The notes: generated by a model not told the origin, from the letters alone. Shown: positions 51,935 to 61,205, counted from the first letter of the stretch. The stretch: 64,000 nucleotides of DNA from Paenibacillus sp. JDR-2 (GCF_000023585.1 NC_012914.1:5339501-5403500); one strand, 5' to 3'. Translations and numbers: made by a program.

Positions 51935-52993
51935 CTAGCTTTTTTCCGCGTCCGCCAGAATCGTCTTGTCTATGGCTTTGCTTAAATCCGGCGCCGCCTT
52001 GATTAATCCGTATTTGAGCGAAATATCTACCGTCCGCTGCACGGCATCATCTACGAAGGAACCTACCTGGGCATCCGTGAACCCTTCCGGCTTCACAAGC
52101 TTCGCCATCTCCATCAGCATGGTGGACTGATGCTCCTTCGTTGTGCTGCCCTCTGTTACGGCCTTCATTACGATATCAACCGCTTCTTCCTGATTGGCAA
52201 TGGCGTAGTTCCAGCCCTTCATTGTGGCGCGGATGGCCTTAACCGCGGTATCCCGGTTATTTTTCAGCCAATCCTCCTTCACCACCAGCGTATCCTCAAG
52301 CATCCCGACACCCGCATCCTCAAAGTCGTACACATATAAATCCTCCGGCTTCACGCCGCTCTCCAGCACGACATGGTACTCGTTGTAGATGGTAGAGATC
52401 GCTACATCCAGCTGCTTGTTGAAGAACTGGTCCATCGTAAAGCCCTGCTTCACCAGCTCCACATCCTTCTGCGGATCAAGGCCGTTCTTCTCCATGAAAG
52501 CAAGCACCTGGAACTGCTGGCTTCCCGTCCACATGCCTACCTTCTTTCCTTTCATCTTCGCCGGCGCATCAATCCCGGAAGCCTTGTCGGCAACAAACCG
52601 GTACGAGCTCTTCTGCAAGATCTGCGCCACCGAGACGAGCGGCAATCCGTTGTCCCGGTTCACCAACAGGCTGTCGAAGCTCGTTACGCCGATATCCGCC
52701 GCGCCGTTCACCACCTGCTGCTCGATAACGACATCCGGGCCGCCCGGTACAATCTCGACATCCAGACCTTCCTGCTCGTAGAAGCCTTTTTCCTTGGCGA
52801 CGAAAATCCCCGCGAACTGGGCTTGAGGCACCCATTTCAGCTGGATTTTCACCTTCTTCAGAGGTTCGCTTGACTTGCCCTCGTTCGCCGAAGACTCCGA
52901 TGGACCGTTATTGCCGCAGGCTGCGACCATAATCAACGCCATTGCCATCGTCAGCGAGGTTACGGCCTTAATGACCCGGTTTCTCTTTCTCAT
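51935..52993 (-). CDS. ABC transporter substrate-binding lipoprotein, NMT1/THI5-like
   Basis: The 352-residue protein has a lipoprotein signal (LIMVAACGN, Cys26) and an NMT1/THI5 domain (VKIQLKWVPQAQFAGIFVAK, FYEQEGLDVEIVPGG, GVTSFDSLLVNRD). This family binds thiamine pyrimidine precursors, riboflavin, nitrate-like or other small ligands. Here the context suggests a pyrimidine base or dihydropyrimidine as the ligand; this is inferred. GAGAGGATGGGG precedes the ATG. It is the last gene of the importer operon, following the second permease by ~65 nt. Confidence 0.9.
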   Translation of the reverse strand: MRKRNRVIKAVTSLTMAMALIMVAACGNNGPSESSANEGKSSEPLKKVKIQLKWVPQAQFAGIFVAKEKGFYEQEGLDVEIVPGGPDVVIEQQVVNGAADIGVTSFDSLLVNRDNGLPLVSVAQILQKSSYRFVADKASGIDAPAKMKGKKVGMWTGSQQFQVLAFMEKNGLDPQKDVELVKQGFTMDQFFNKQLDVAISTIYNEYHVVLESGVKPEDLYVYDFEDAGVGMLEDTLVVKEDWLKNNRDTAVKAIRATMKGWNYAIANQEEAVDIVMKAVTEGSTTKEHQSTMLMEMAKLVKPEGFTDAQVGSFVDDAVQRTVDISLKYGLIKAAPDLSKAIDKTILADAEKS

Positions 52994-53058
52994 CTACCCC
53001 ATCCTCTCCCTATCGCTATCTATTTGTAAGATGAAGACATCCCCTGATGCGTAAGAAG

Positions 53059-53955
53059 TTATTGCAGCTTGCGCCGGGCGGCATGCCATGGAATCGCGAT
53101 TCTTTCCAGCAGCTGAATGAGATAATAGAGCGCGATGCCAAGCACGGCGGCGATAACAATGCAGGACCAGGCGATGGGCATATTGCCCAGCTTAATCTGA
53201 TCGGATAGCAGAAAGCCCAGCCCTCTGGAGGAGATAAAAAACTCGCCAACTATCGCTCCTATAATGCCGGTTGCCATGTTGATCTTGAGCGCTGTAAATA
53301 TGGCTGGCAGCGCAAGCTTGAACCGCAGCTTCAAAAAGATGACGAACCTTCCTGCCGCGTAGGCGTGCATAAGCTCCAGATAGGCGGGCTCGACGGAGCG
53401 CAGCCCCTTATAGGCGCTAACCGCCATCGTGGCCATCGTCATGATGGCGACAATCGCCATCTTGGAGGCGACACCGTCGCCAAACCAATTGTTCATAACC
53501 GGCGCGAGCGCAACGATTGGGACGGCGTTTAAAGCAGCTACTAAGGTGATGGCTCCTTTGCCCGCTTGCGTAATAAAAGACGCTGCAATGGCAGCGAGAA
53601 GGCCAATAGCGGAGCCAATTAGGCAGCCCCCAATCATTTCCGCGCCGGTATAGAGGGAGTAGTTCCAGAGGAGATCGCGGTTTGTCTGAATAGCCTTTCC
53701 GATGGCCGACGGAATCGGCAATTGATAAAGCTCCAGGTGAAACAGCTTGTGGAATCCTTTTAGCTGCCAGATGATCAGAAAGAGAAGGCCAAATCCGATT
53801 GGCAGCCAGAACGTGCTTCGGGATTGTTTTCGTATGGAGGTTGGAGTTAGTCTGCTCTTCCTCTCGTTTAGTCCCGCTGTAAGGTCTGCTGCTAATCTAG
53901 GCTGCGGGGGCGGGACAAGGGACTGCTCCGTATTGACGGCGGTCATCTCCTTCAT
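53059..53955 (-). CDS. ABC transporter permease
   Basis: The 298-residue inner-membrane permease (ATG at 53955, GGGGGAGG upstream) has an N-terminal cytoplasmic extension and about six membrane segments; the coupling loop AYAAGRFVIFLKLRFKLALP corresponds to the EAA motif of SsuC/TauC/ThiX-type permeases. Its ATG overlaps the TGA of the other permease in an ATGA junction, so the two are coupled and probably form a heterodimer. Confidence 0.9.
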   Translation of the reverse strand: MKEMTAVNTEQSLVPPPQPRLAADLTAGLNERKSRLTPTSIRKQSRSTFWLPIGFGLLFLIIWQLKGFHKLFHLELYQLPIPSAIGKAIQTNRDLLWNYSLYTGAEMIGGCLIGSAIGLLAAIAASFITQAGKGAITLVAALNAVPIVALAPVMNNWFGDGVASKMAIVAIMTMATMAVSAYKGLRSVEPAYLELMHAYAAGRFVIFLKLRFKLALPAIFTALKINMATGIIGAIVGEFFISSRGLGFLLSDQIKLGNMPIAWSCIVIAAVLGIALYYLIQLLERIAIPWHAARRKLQ

Positions 53956-54770
53956 CTTCCGCCTCCCCCTTGCGAACGAAATTCCGGCTGCCATGGAGTC
54001 AATAACCGTTCAGCCAGCGTGACTAGCAGGAACCAGATCAACCCGATGACAACGCTGACTAGAATCGTGGACCAGAACATATACACTTGCGAGCTGCCGT
54101 AGTAGAGAGAGCTGAGCATTAATACGCCAATGCCGTTTGGCGCTCCCATCAGCTCAACGATAATAGAAGCCGTAATCGCAAGAGGGGCGGACAGCTTAAG
54201 TCCGGCAAAAAGACCGGGAAGCGATGCCATCAGCCGCAGCTTGGTGTACGTCGTCCATGCAGAGGCTGCGTACGAGCGCATCAGGTCCTCCTGTTCAGGC
54301 TTGATGCTCTGAAGGCCGCGCAGCATATGAATAGCTACCGGAAAAAAGGTTACATATCCCGCCATCAGCACCCTCGACATCGCTGGATCGTGGATAATGC
54401 CGTACAGGATTGGAGCTAGGCCGATGATCGGAACCATCTGCGAAGCGATCATATAGGGAGATAAGGTTAACTCGATGGTTCTGGACAAGCTCATGATAAT
54501 AGCAAGTGCAGTCCCTACTCCCGTCCCAATCAGGAAGCCCAGTATCGAGTTCCCGAAGGTAACCGCGCCTTGCTCGGCTAATGTAGACCAGTGCTTAATC
54601 AGGGCTTCAATGACAAGGTGAAGATAAGGGAGCTTGGAGGCCGGAGCCAGCACATGCGCAATATCGGCTAAGTACCAGGCCGCCGCTTCCCATAACACGA
54701 GAGCTCCCGCCACCCACATGGCAAGAATACCGCCTTGGCCGCTTTTTCTAAGCCATCCGCTCATCAACAA
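53952..54770 (-). CDS. ABC transporter permease
   Basis: The ~272-residue permease starts at TTG 54770 (AGGAG 7 nt upstream) or at ATG 54764; a longer frame reads back into a 41-bp repeat and is unlikely to be native. Membrane segments alternate with the EAA-like loop SYAASAWTTYTKLRLMASLPGL. It is of the TauC/SsuC/ThiX type. The stop overlaps the next permease start by 4 nt. Confidence 0.88.
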   Translation of the reverse strand: MLMSGWLRKSGQGGILAMWVAGALVLWEAAAWYLADIAHVLAPASKLPYLHLVIEALIKHWSTLAEQGAVTFGNSILGFLIGTGVGTALAIIMSLSRTIELTLSPYMIASQMVPIIGLAPILYGIIHDPAMSRVLMAGYVTFFPVAIHMLRGLQSIKPEQEDLMRSYAASAWTTYTKLRLMASLPGLFAGLKLSAPLAITASIIVELMGAPNGIGVLMLSSLYYGSSQVYMFWSTILVSVVIGLIWFLLVTLAERLLTPWQPEFRSQGGGGR

Positions 54771-54785
54771 TATCACTCTCCTAAA

Positions 54786-54889
54786 AAGAATTGCGAATGC
54801 AATTCTTGCTTCGTAAGCATTCACTTAAGAATTGCGAATGCAATTCTTGCTTCGTAAGCATTCACTTAAGAATTGCGAATGCAATTCTT
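54786..54889. repeat. 41-bp direct repeat, 2.5 copies, between ABC ATPase and permease genes
   Basis: Copies at 54786-54826 and 54827-54867 are identical, and a third, partial copy runs 54868-54889. Each starts AAGAATTGCGAATGCAATTC, which is itself a hairpin (GAATTGC/GCAATTC), and ends with GCTTCGTAAGCATTCACTT. The partial copy encodes the last residues of the ATPase (KNCIRNS) and its stop codon. Confidence 0.92.
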
Positions 54890-55669
54890 ATCTACTAACA
54901 GGCAACCCCTCACCTTGGCCGTCATCTCATGGAAATGCCCGGAATTGCGGATATGCTCGTAGCTGCCTTCCTCCCGTTCGACGTCCAGAATCGTATGGAC
55001 TCGCCCGGGATGCGCCGACATGACGATAACCCGATCGGAGAGGAACACCGCTTCCGGAATGCTGTGAGTAACGAATACGATCGTTTTGTTGGTCTGCTTC
55101 TGAATGGCGAGCAGGTCAAGCTGCAGCTTCTCCTTCGTAAACTCATCCAAAGCGGAGAACGGTTCATCCATCAGCAGGATCGGCGGATCAAGCGCCAATG
55201 CTCTGGCAATCGCCACTCGTTGCTGCATGCCGCCGCTTAGCTGCCAAGGGTAATGATCCTTGAATTGGGTTAAGCCAACCATCTCGATCAGACGGCTTGA
55301 TATAGCTGAATATTCAGACTTTTTAAGGCCAAGCACTTCCATCGGAAGCTCGATATTATCCTTCACCGTGCGCCATTCGAATAAGGTAGGGCTTTGAAAT
55401 ACAATTCCGAACTTTCTCTTTAACCGGACTTCCCGGGGCTCCTCTTCGCCGATTGTAATCCGTCCGCTTGTCGGCTGCAGCAGATCCGCGATTAACCGGA
55501 GCAATGTAGATTTACCGCAGCCCGAAGGCCCTAGCAGGGAGACGAATTCTTTCCGACGGATATCAAAGCTGACTTGCGAGAGCGCCGTCACCTCTCTGCC
55601 CTTCCGGCCAAATACCATCGATACATCGTCGATCCGTATCTCTATTTCCTTCTGACTCTCTTGTGACAA
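54866..55669 (-). CDS. ABC transporter ATP-binding protein
   Basis: The 267-residue ATPase has Walker A GPSGCGKST (47-55), Q-loop FGIVFQSPTLFEW, signature LSGGMQQRVAIARAL, Walker B ILLMDEPFSALDE and the H-loop FVTHSIPEAVFLSDR. It is of the SsuB/TauB/ThiZ type and should power the two permeases encoded downstream. The start is TTG with GAGGGGG 9 nt upstream. Its last seven residues come from the 41-bp repeat, so the original C-terminus has probably been replaced. Confidence 0.93.
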   Translation of the reverse strand: MSQESQKEIEIRIDDVSMVFGRKGREVTALSQVSFDIRRKEFVSLLGPSGCGKSTLLRLIADLLQPTSGRITIGEEEPREVRLKRKFGIVFQSPTLFEWRTVKDNIELPMEVLGLKKSEYSAISSRLIEMVGLTQFKDHYPWQLSGGMQQRVAIARALALDPPILLMDEPFSALDEFTKEKLQLDLLAIQKQTNKTIVFVTHSIPEAVFLSDRVIVMSAHPGRVHTILDVEREEGSYEHIRNSGHFHEMTAKVRGCLLVDKNCIRNS

Positions 55670-56233
55670 ACTCCCAAGCCCCCTCGCTCCTGATGAAGAT
55701 TGTTTATGTCATCCTTTTACCCGCCGCTTATGTTGTTATGTAATATTATATAACACGTAATTTGGATTACATTATACAAACTGTTTTATAAAATGGTCTA
55801 ATCGTTGGACGTTATGTATAGAGGAGGTTTGATGTAGGTTAGATGATGTAAGGATGGAGTTACTATACTTGTGTGCTAACTGCCGTGACCTCTTCTCCCT
55901 TCGCTCCGCTACGTTGCACATTGTGGAGGATAATGGACATAAAACGCTCCAAGGCGAAAATTACGTTGCACGTATTACAGTATATTTTGCCTTAATAGGC
56001 CGCCCCGGCCCTCATTCTGCTCAATATCCTGCACAACGTACAATGTAGAACGAGTTACTGGGCTGTAGAGCCTCATTATGCTGTATTTCGTACAGTGTGG
56101 TGGACGGGAAAGAGGCAAGCACGGTCCTCGTAATGGAAATCAAGAGACAATATGCAGCTGTAAGGCTCGTCCCGCCGCCCCACTCAAAAAAATAGAGGCT
56201 GTCCCAAAGGGACAGCCTCTATCCTGCAATCTT
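55670..56233. other. 564-bp intergenic region with AT-rich promoter stretch and degenerate repeats
   Basis: The left part (55700-55800) is AT-rich and should hold the promoter of the importer operon (minus-strand TATAAT near 55757-55752 and 55780-55775), and includes the inverted motif GTAAT...ATTAC. From 55895 to 56100 short degenerate motifs recur: ACGTTGCAC twice, GTACAATGTAG in inverted sense, and CCTCATT(C/A)TGCT twice 60 bp apart (56010, 56070). The 64-codon plus-strand frame in this area lacks a ribosome site and is probably not a gene. Confidence 0.5.
56192..56222 (-). terminator. Strong terminator after the GH2 gene
   Basis: ATAGAGGCTGTCCC (56192-56205) and GGGACAGCCTCTAT (56209-56222) form a perfect 14-bp stem with an AAA loop; on the minus strand it is followed by TTTTTTG. 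Confidence 0.92.
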
Positions 56234-59200
56234 CTATTTCGTAGAGCGGTCAACCGCCGAAATCGTAAACGTGAAGCTCAGGTCCTGATCCGCAGAGATC
56301 AGGTATTCCGGATGAACCGGAGCGCCCCAGCTATCGTCGCCGCCTACGCCCATTTGGCGTCCGGCAACCGTTACAACCGTGTAATGCGGCTGCGGCAGCT
56401 CATACCAATGAGCGGCATTTTCAAGCTCGAACGCTGTCCAAGGCGACACGTTGCATTCCACCGGTGCCGATGCTGCAGCATTCAGCTGCAGGCCAAAGCC
56501 TTTGCTGTCCGTGATACGCAACTGGCGTACGCCGGTACGGTTGCCCGTCTCTTGCGGTACCAGATACGGAGTTGGCAGGTCTTTCACCGCACGGCTGAAC
56601 GTACCAAGACGCGCGCCGAAAGCACGGTCGATATAATTCTCTTCCGGCCCCATTGCATACCACTGCGTCTGATCATAGTCCGCAGACAGCTTGAACGTCA
56701 GGCCAACAATCGGCACATTCGGAAGTCCGGCTGCACCTTTATAATCGGTCTTCACTTCAATGCTTCCGTCCGCAAATACCGTATAGGTCGTGCGTACGCG
56801 CAGGTCGGAGCTAATGCTGAAGCCGTATTCGAACGCAACCGTTGCGCGGTCGCCCGATGCGGCTGCGTCCAGCTCAACCTTCAGGCATTTGCGGGCAAGA
56901 CTTGCCGCATACCACAGACCGGCATCATAGCCATGCGCATAACCTTTATCGTTATCCGTCTGCGCGCGCCAGAACTGCGGCACTGGCGGTGCTGCGATAA
57001 ACTCGCGGCTGCCGTAACGGATCGATGCCAGCGAGCCGACGCCTTTGGAGAACTGAATCGTGAAGCCATCGCCCATTACGCCAATATTCACGTCGCCTTC
57101 TACGACGCGAATCGTGCCTGCAGGTACGGCTTCCTCAGCAGCAACCTCGAATACGTACTCGCCAAAGGCTACTTCATGGCCAGCTTCTGCCCACAGCTCA
57201 TCCTGCTTGAGCACAAGTGCGGCATGAACCGCATATTCACCGGCAATCTTCGTTACTTCCGCTGGCAGCGAGAGCGGCACAACGTCTTCGCTTCCCGGTT
57301 GAACAGAGGTTTCTCCGTTCCAGCCGAATACTTCTACGCCATCGCGGTATACGCGGACCGTCAAATCCCACTCGCTTGTATTCACGAACAGGTTCTCGTT
57401 AATCACTTTAACGCCCGTACGCGAAGGAGCCAGCTTCACGTTCTGATACAGGAACTTCACTTCCTGCATCTTTGGCGTTACCTTGCGGTCTGCGAATACA
57501 ATGCCGTTGCCGCAGAAGCTGTAGTCCGTCGGACGGTCGTTAAAGTCGCCGCCGTAAGCAAAGAACTCTTTGCCATAGCGGTCCTTGGTCATAATGGACT
57601 GATCCATGTAATCCCAGATGAAGCCGCCTTGGTACATCGGGTACTTTTGCTCCAGCTCGGTGTATTTATGCATGCCCCCAACCGAGTTACCCATCGCATG
57701 CATGTATTCGCAGCTGATGTAAGGCTTGGACGGATTGCTTTCCAGATATTCGATAATATCCGCAGGCTTGGCGTACATCCGGCTTTCCATGTCGCTTGTC
57801 GCATCATACGTCCGGTTGTGGAACACGCCTTCGTAATGGACAAGACGGCTTGGATCCTTCGCATGGAAGTACTTCGTTGCGTTCAGAATCACTTCGCCCG
57901 CGTAAGATTCGTTACCGCAAGACCAGATGAGAATCGAAGGATGGTTCTTGTCGCGCTCAAGCATCGACTCGGCCCGATCCAGCACGGAGCCCTGCCATTC
58001 CGGCAGATTGCCCGGCACGTTCCAGGACGGTTCAACCGCGCCCATCTTCTGCCACGAGCCGTGGGATTCGAGGTTCATCTCATCAATCAGATAAATGCCG
58101 TATTCGTCACACAGCTCGTACCACAACGTTTGGTTCGGATAATGCGAAGTACGAACGGCGTTCATGTTATTCGCTTTGATCGTTGTAATATCCCAGATCA
58201 TATCTTCAGCCGTAATGGTGCGGCCGCGGCGTACGTTGAATTCATGGCGGTTAACGCCTTTGAACACGATACGTTTGCCGTTTATGTGCATGACTTTGTC
58301 AATCATTTCGAAGCGGCGGAAGCCGGCTTTTTGCACAATGGCTTCAACCAGCTGTCCCTGTGCATTCAAGACGGACAAGCATACGCTGTACAAATACGGA
58401 GATTCCGCGCTCCACAGCTTTACTTCGCCCGCATCAGCCGTAACCGACAGCTTGCCGTCCGCAAAAGCACCCTCGCCTGCAGCTACAACAACGCCTTCCG
58501 CATCCTTCAGCTCAAGCTTCACCGAAGCATCGGCATTGCCGGCTTGCTCCAATAATTCGAGATCAACTTTCAGCGTGCCTTGCTTGCAGCTGTCATCCAG
58601 ATCCGCATGGATAAACATGTCTCTTACATGGATCTCCGGAACCGTGTACAGATACACATCGCGGAAAATTCCCGAGAAACGCCAGAAGTCCTGATCCTCG
58701 AGCCAAGCGCCGGAGCTGCGTTGGTACACTTCCACCGCAAGCTTATTGTCGCCTTCCCGGATAAACGGAGTCAGATCAAACTCCGAAGGCGTAAAGCTGT
58801 CTTCCGCATAGCCCACAAACTCGCCGTTCAGCCATACATAGAAGGCCGACTCGACGCCTTGGAACGAAATATAGACAGGTCCGCTCATGGATTCCGGCTT
58901 GCGGAAATGCTTCACGTAGCTGCCCACCGGATTGCTGACTACCGGGATAGCCGGAGGACGAACAGCATCCAGACCGTCCCAAGGATACATCGTATTTACA
59001 TATTGCAGCTGACCGTAGCCCTGCATTTGGATATGCCCTGGCACTTGAATATCATCCCAGCCGCTGCAATCAAAGTCTTGTTTATAGAAGTTTTCAATTC
59101 GGCTCGCCGCATTTGCGGCATAGCTGAATTTCCAACCGCCGTTCAAATCCTGGCGCATCGCCATTGGCGCTTTGCGCTCCGCATCCTCCATTGCACGGTA

Positions 59201-59290
59201 ATACCGATGATCGGAGTGCGCGTCCAGACGGTTTACGCGGTAAACGGTCGGGTCGCTGAGCCAATTGATGTCTGCCCTTGTTGCTTTCAT
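56234..59290 (-). CDS. GH2 beta-galactosidase (LacZ type)
   Basis: The 1018-residue enzyme hydrolyses beta-galactosides in the cytoplasm and has the E. coli LacZ length and layout: N-terminal jelly-roll (VPGHIQMQGYGQLQYVNTMYPW), immunoglobulin domain, TIM barrel and C-terminal beta-galactosidase small chain (DNDKGYAHGYDAG, MGPEENYIDR). The acid/base is near residue 459 (IWSCGNESYAGE) and the nucleophile near 527 (YISCEYMHAMGNS). I choose the ATG at 59290, with GGGGAGGAAAT ~10 nt upstream, instead of a longer frame. It is the last gene of the operon with the sugar importer, so a galactoside taken up intact is split here. Confidence 0.94.
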   Translation of the reverse strand: MKATRADINWLSDPTVYRVNRLDAHSDHRYYRAMEDAERKAPMAMRQDLNGGWKFSYAANAASRIENFYKQDFDCSGWDDIQVPGHIQMQGYGQLQYVNTMYPWDGLDAVRPPAIPVVSNPVGSYVKHFRKPESMSGPVYISFQGVESAFYVWLNGEFVGYAEDSFTPSEFDLTPFIREGDNKLAVEVYQRSSGAWLEDQDFWRFSGIFRDVYLYTVPEIHVRDMFIHADLDDSCKQGTLKVDLELLEQAGNADASVKLELKDAEGVVVAAGEGAFADGKLSVTADAGEVKLWSAESPYLYSVCLSVLNAQGQLVEAIVQKAGFRRFEMIDKVMHINGKRIVFKGVNRHEFNVRRGRTITAEDMIWDITTIKANNMNAVRTSHYPNQTLWYELCDEYGIYLIDEMNLESHGSWQKMGAVEPSWNVPGNLPEWQGSVLDRAESMLERDKNHPSILIWSCGNESYAGEVILNATKYFHAKDPSRLVHYEGVFHNRTYDATSDMESRMYAKPADIIEYLESNPSKPYISCEYMHAMGNSVGGMHKYTELEQKYPMYQGGFIWDYMDQSIMTKDRYGKEFFAYGGDFNDRPTDYSFCGNGIVFADRKVTPKMQEVKFLYQNVKLAPSRTGVKVINENLFVNTSEWDLTVRVYRDGVEVFGWNGETSVQPGSEDVVPLSLPAEVTKIAGEYAVHAALVLKQDELWAEAGHEVAFGEYVFEVAAEEAVPAGTIRVVEGDVNIGVMGDGFTIQFSKGVGSLASIRYGSREFIAAPPVPQFWRAQTDNDKGYAHGYDAGLWYAASLARKCLKVELDAAASGDRATVAFEYGFSISSDLRVRTTYTVFADGSIEVKTDYKGAAGLPNVPIVGLTFKLSADYDQTQWYAMGPEENYIDRAFGARLGTFSRAVKDLPTPYLVPQETGNRTGVRQLRITDSKGFGLQLNAAASAPVECNVSPWTAFELENAAHWYELPQPHYTVVTVAGRQMGVGGDDSWGAPVHPEYLISADQDLSFTFTISAVDRSTK

Positions 59291-59372
59291 TCTTTTTATT
59301 TCCTCCCCAAAATGAATTATCACCACAATTGCCCGTTATACGGGCAATCGTGATGATTCATTACTTGCGAGC

Positions 59373-60191
59373 CTATTTTACCGATCCAGTCATTCCCGCT
59401 ACAAAATGCTTTTGCATCAGGAAGAAGACAATGGCCGTTGGCAGCGTCGCAATCAGAATAACAAGCATGTTCACGCCATAATCCGGCGAGTAGCTGGATC
59501 CCAAGTTCGAGATCAGGAGCGGAATCGTCCGTTTCTCGGGGGATTGCAGCACGACGAGCGGCCACAAATAGTTATTCCAGCTGGACATAAACGTAATAAT
59601 GGCTGCTGCCGCATACGAAGTTTTCATCGTAGGAACATAAATACGGAAGAATACGCCAAGTTCGTTTAATCCATCTATTCGACCTGCTTCAAGCATTTCC
59701 TTCGGAAACATCTTTGTACTTTGACGGAAAAAGAAAATTAAGAACGCGGTCGTTACCGTTGGCAGCACGACAGCCGTCATTGTATTGATTCCGATTGCAG
59801 GGATATTCTGCGTAATCGTACCAAACATCCGGTAAAGCGGCACCATCAAAGCCGCGAACGGAATCATCATCGAGAGCAGCAGGATGTTAAAGACAACGTC
59901 CTTCGCTTTGCTGCGGAAAATCTCAAAGCCGTAACCGGCCAGCGAAGCAATCAGAAGGGCCAGAATGGTTGTCGAGATCGAAATTTTCGCCGAGTTAAGC
60001 ATGGCTTGCCCAAGATCAACCTGATCCAAAATTTTATGCCAGTTCGCACCAAGACTTGAGCCGGGCATCAGAGTACCCTTCGTTACGTCAACCGATTTGT
60101 TTGTCGCGCTTATGATCATCCATATAAATGGGAAGATCGATACAATGGCCGCAATGCTCAGGAATACATAGGTGAAAATCCGTTTAGCCAT
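59373..60191 (-). CDS. Carbohydrate ABC permease, MalG type
   Basis: The ~272-residue permease (ATG at 60191, AGGTGAT upstream; a GTG at 60200 is the alternative) has six membrane segments and the EAA loop EAGRIDGLNELGVFFRIYVPTM. The C-terminal end GMTGSVK is typical of CUT1 sugar permeases. Its start overlaps the stop of the MalF-type gene by 8 nt, so both are translated together. Confidence 0.92.
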   Translation of the reverse strand: MAKRIFTYVFLSIAAIVSIFPFIWMIISATNKSVDVTKGTLMPGSSLGANWHKILDQVDLGQAMLNSAKISISTTILALLIASLAGYGFEIFRSKAKDVVFNILLLSMMIPFAALMVPLYRMFGTITQNIPAIGINTMTAVVLPTVTTAFLIFFFRQSTKMFPKEMLEAGRIDGLNELGVFFRIYVPTMKTSYAAAAIITFMSSWNNYLWPLVVLQSPEKRTIPLLISNLGSSYSPDYGVNMLVILIATLPTAIVFFLMQKHFVAGMTGSVK

Positions 60192-61077
60192 TTTTATCAC
60201 CTGCCAGTTTAAACTGAAGAATCGAGAAGATTACAATAAGAATGACAACGCCGTACGAAACCGTCGCCGCATAACCGAAGTCAGGCGTATATTTGAACGA
60301 AAGGTTGTAAATATACTGCGACAGCGTAGTGGTCGAGTTACCCGGTCCGCCCTTCGTAATGTTCATAACCTCATCGAACAATTGAAGCGTACCAATGGTC
60401 GATGTGATCGAAGTGAACAAGATGATCGGTTTGAGAAGCGGAATAGTGATCTGCGTGAATTGACGGAATGAAGATGCGCCGTCAATCCTTGCTGCTTCAT
60501 AAATCGAGTTATCGATATTTTGCAGGGCAGACAGATAGAAAATCATGTTATATCCGGTCCAACGCCATGTGATGGCGATAATAATCGTAATTTTAGCCCA
60601 GAACGGGTCAGTGATCCATTGAATCGGGGCGCTGATCAAATGAAGATTGGTAAGCAAAGAGTTAATCAAGCCATCATTGCCGAACAGATATTTAAAAATA
60701 ACGGAATAAGCAACAAGCGATGTTACAGCCGGCAGGAAAATCGCCGTACGGAAAAATCCTTTAAGCTTCAGCTTGCTATCATTAAGCAATACCGAGATAA
60801 ACATGGCAAGTACGATCATAATCGGTACTTGGATAATCAGGAAAATAAACGTGTTTTTCAGTGCGGTAATAAAAGTCTGGTCTTTAAACAGCCTTGCATA
60901 GTTGTCTCCACCAACATAATGCAAGTTCGTGCCTGTCCCGGTCTGGAACGATAACATCAGTGCCTTAATCATCGGGTAGAAATAAAAGGCGCAAATCATG
61001 ATGACAGCTATCGCTATAAACGACCAGCCGATCGCATTCGTTCTCGCCTTAATATTCATTGCTTTTGCTTTACTCAC
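60184..61077 (-). CDS. Carbohydrate ABC permease, MalF type
   Basis: The 297-residue permease has six membrane segments and the EAA loop EAARIDGASSFRQFTQITIP, followed by the usual KPIILFTSITSTIGTLQLFDE. It is a CUT1 sugar permease partner of the MalG-type protein. The start is GTG at 61077 with AAGGAG 12 nt upstream, which is long; an ATG six codons downstream has no better site. Confidence 0.9.
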   Translation of the reverse strand: MSKAKAMNIKARTNAIGWSFIAIAVIMICAFYFYPMIKALMLSFQTGTGTNLHYVGGDNYARLFKDQTFITALKNTFIFLIIQVPIMIVLAMFISVLLNDSKLKLKGFFRTAIFLPAVTSLVAYSVIFKYLFGNDGLINSLLTNLHLISAPIQWITDPFWAKITIIIAITWRWTGYNMIFYLSALQNIDNSIYEAARIDGASSFRQFTQITIPLLKPIILFTSITSTIGTLQLFDEVMNITKGGPGNSTTTLSQYIYNLSFKYTPDFGYAATVSYGVVILIVIFSILQFKLAGDKNG

Positions 61078-61120
61078 AGCGGCAGCCAGCTCCTTCCTAT
61101 CTTGAGCATTTCATAATAAA

Positions 61121-61194
61121 GACCTTGGAGCATGCCCCGCGGGGCACGCCCTTAAGAGATGGCGGCGGAACGCGGAGGACCATGTTCCAAGGTC
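61121..61194 (-). terminator. Intercistronic hairpin in the galactoside operon
   Basis: GACCTTGGA (61121-61129) and TCCAAGGTC (61186-61194) pair around a loop holding a GCCCCGCGGGGC palindrome, followed on the minus strand by TTTATT. It lies between the binding-protein gene and the first permease, where such hairpins often stabilise or partly terminate the message so that the binding protein is made in excess. Confidence 0.55.
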
Positions 61195-61205
61195 ATTTTC
61201 TCTCT

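Noticed and set aside
54786..54889. Insertion-sequence ends or attachment site
   Set aside because: Direct 41-bp copies without a transposase or integrase nearby and without target-site duplication of a larger insert do not support mobile-element ends.
55854..56048. A 64-codon frame between the importer and GH2 genes
   Set aside because: No ribosome site and the DNA consists of short degenerate repeats; coding is unlikely.
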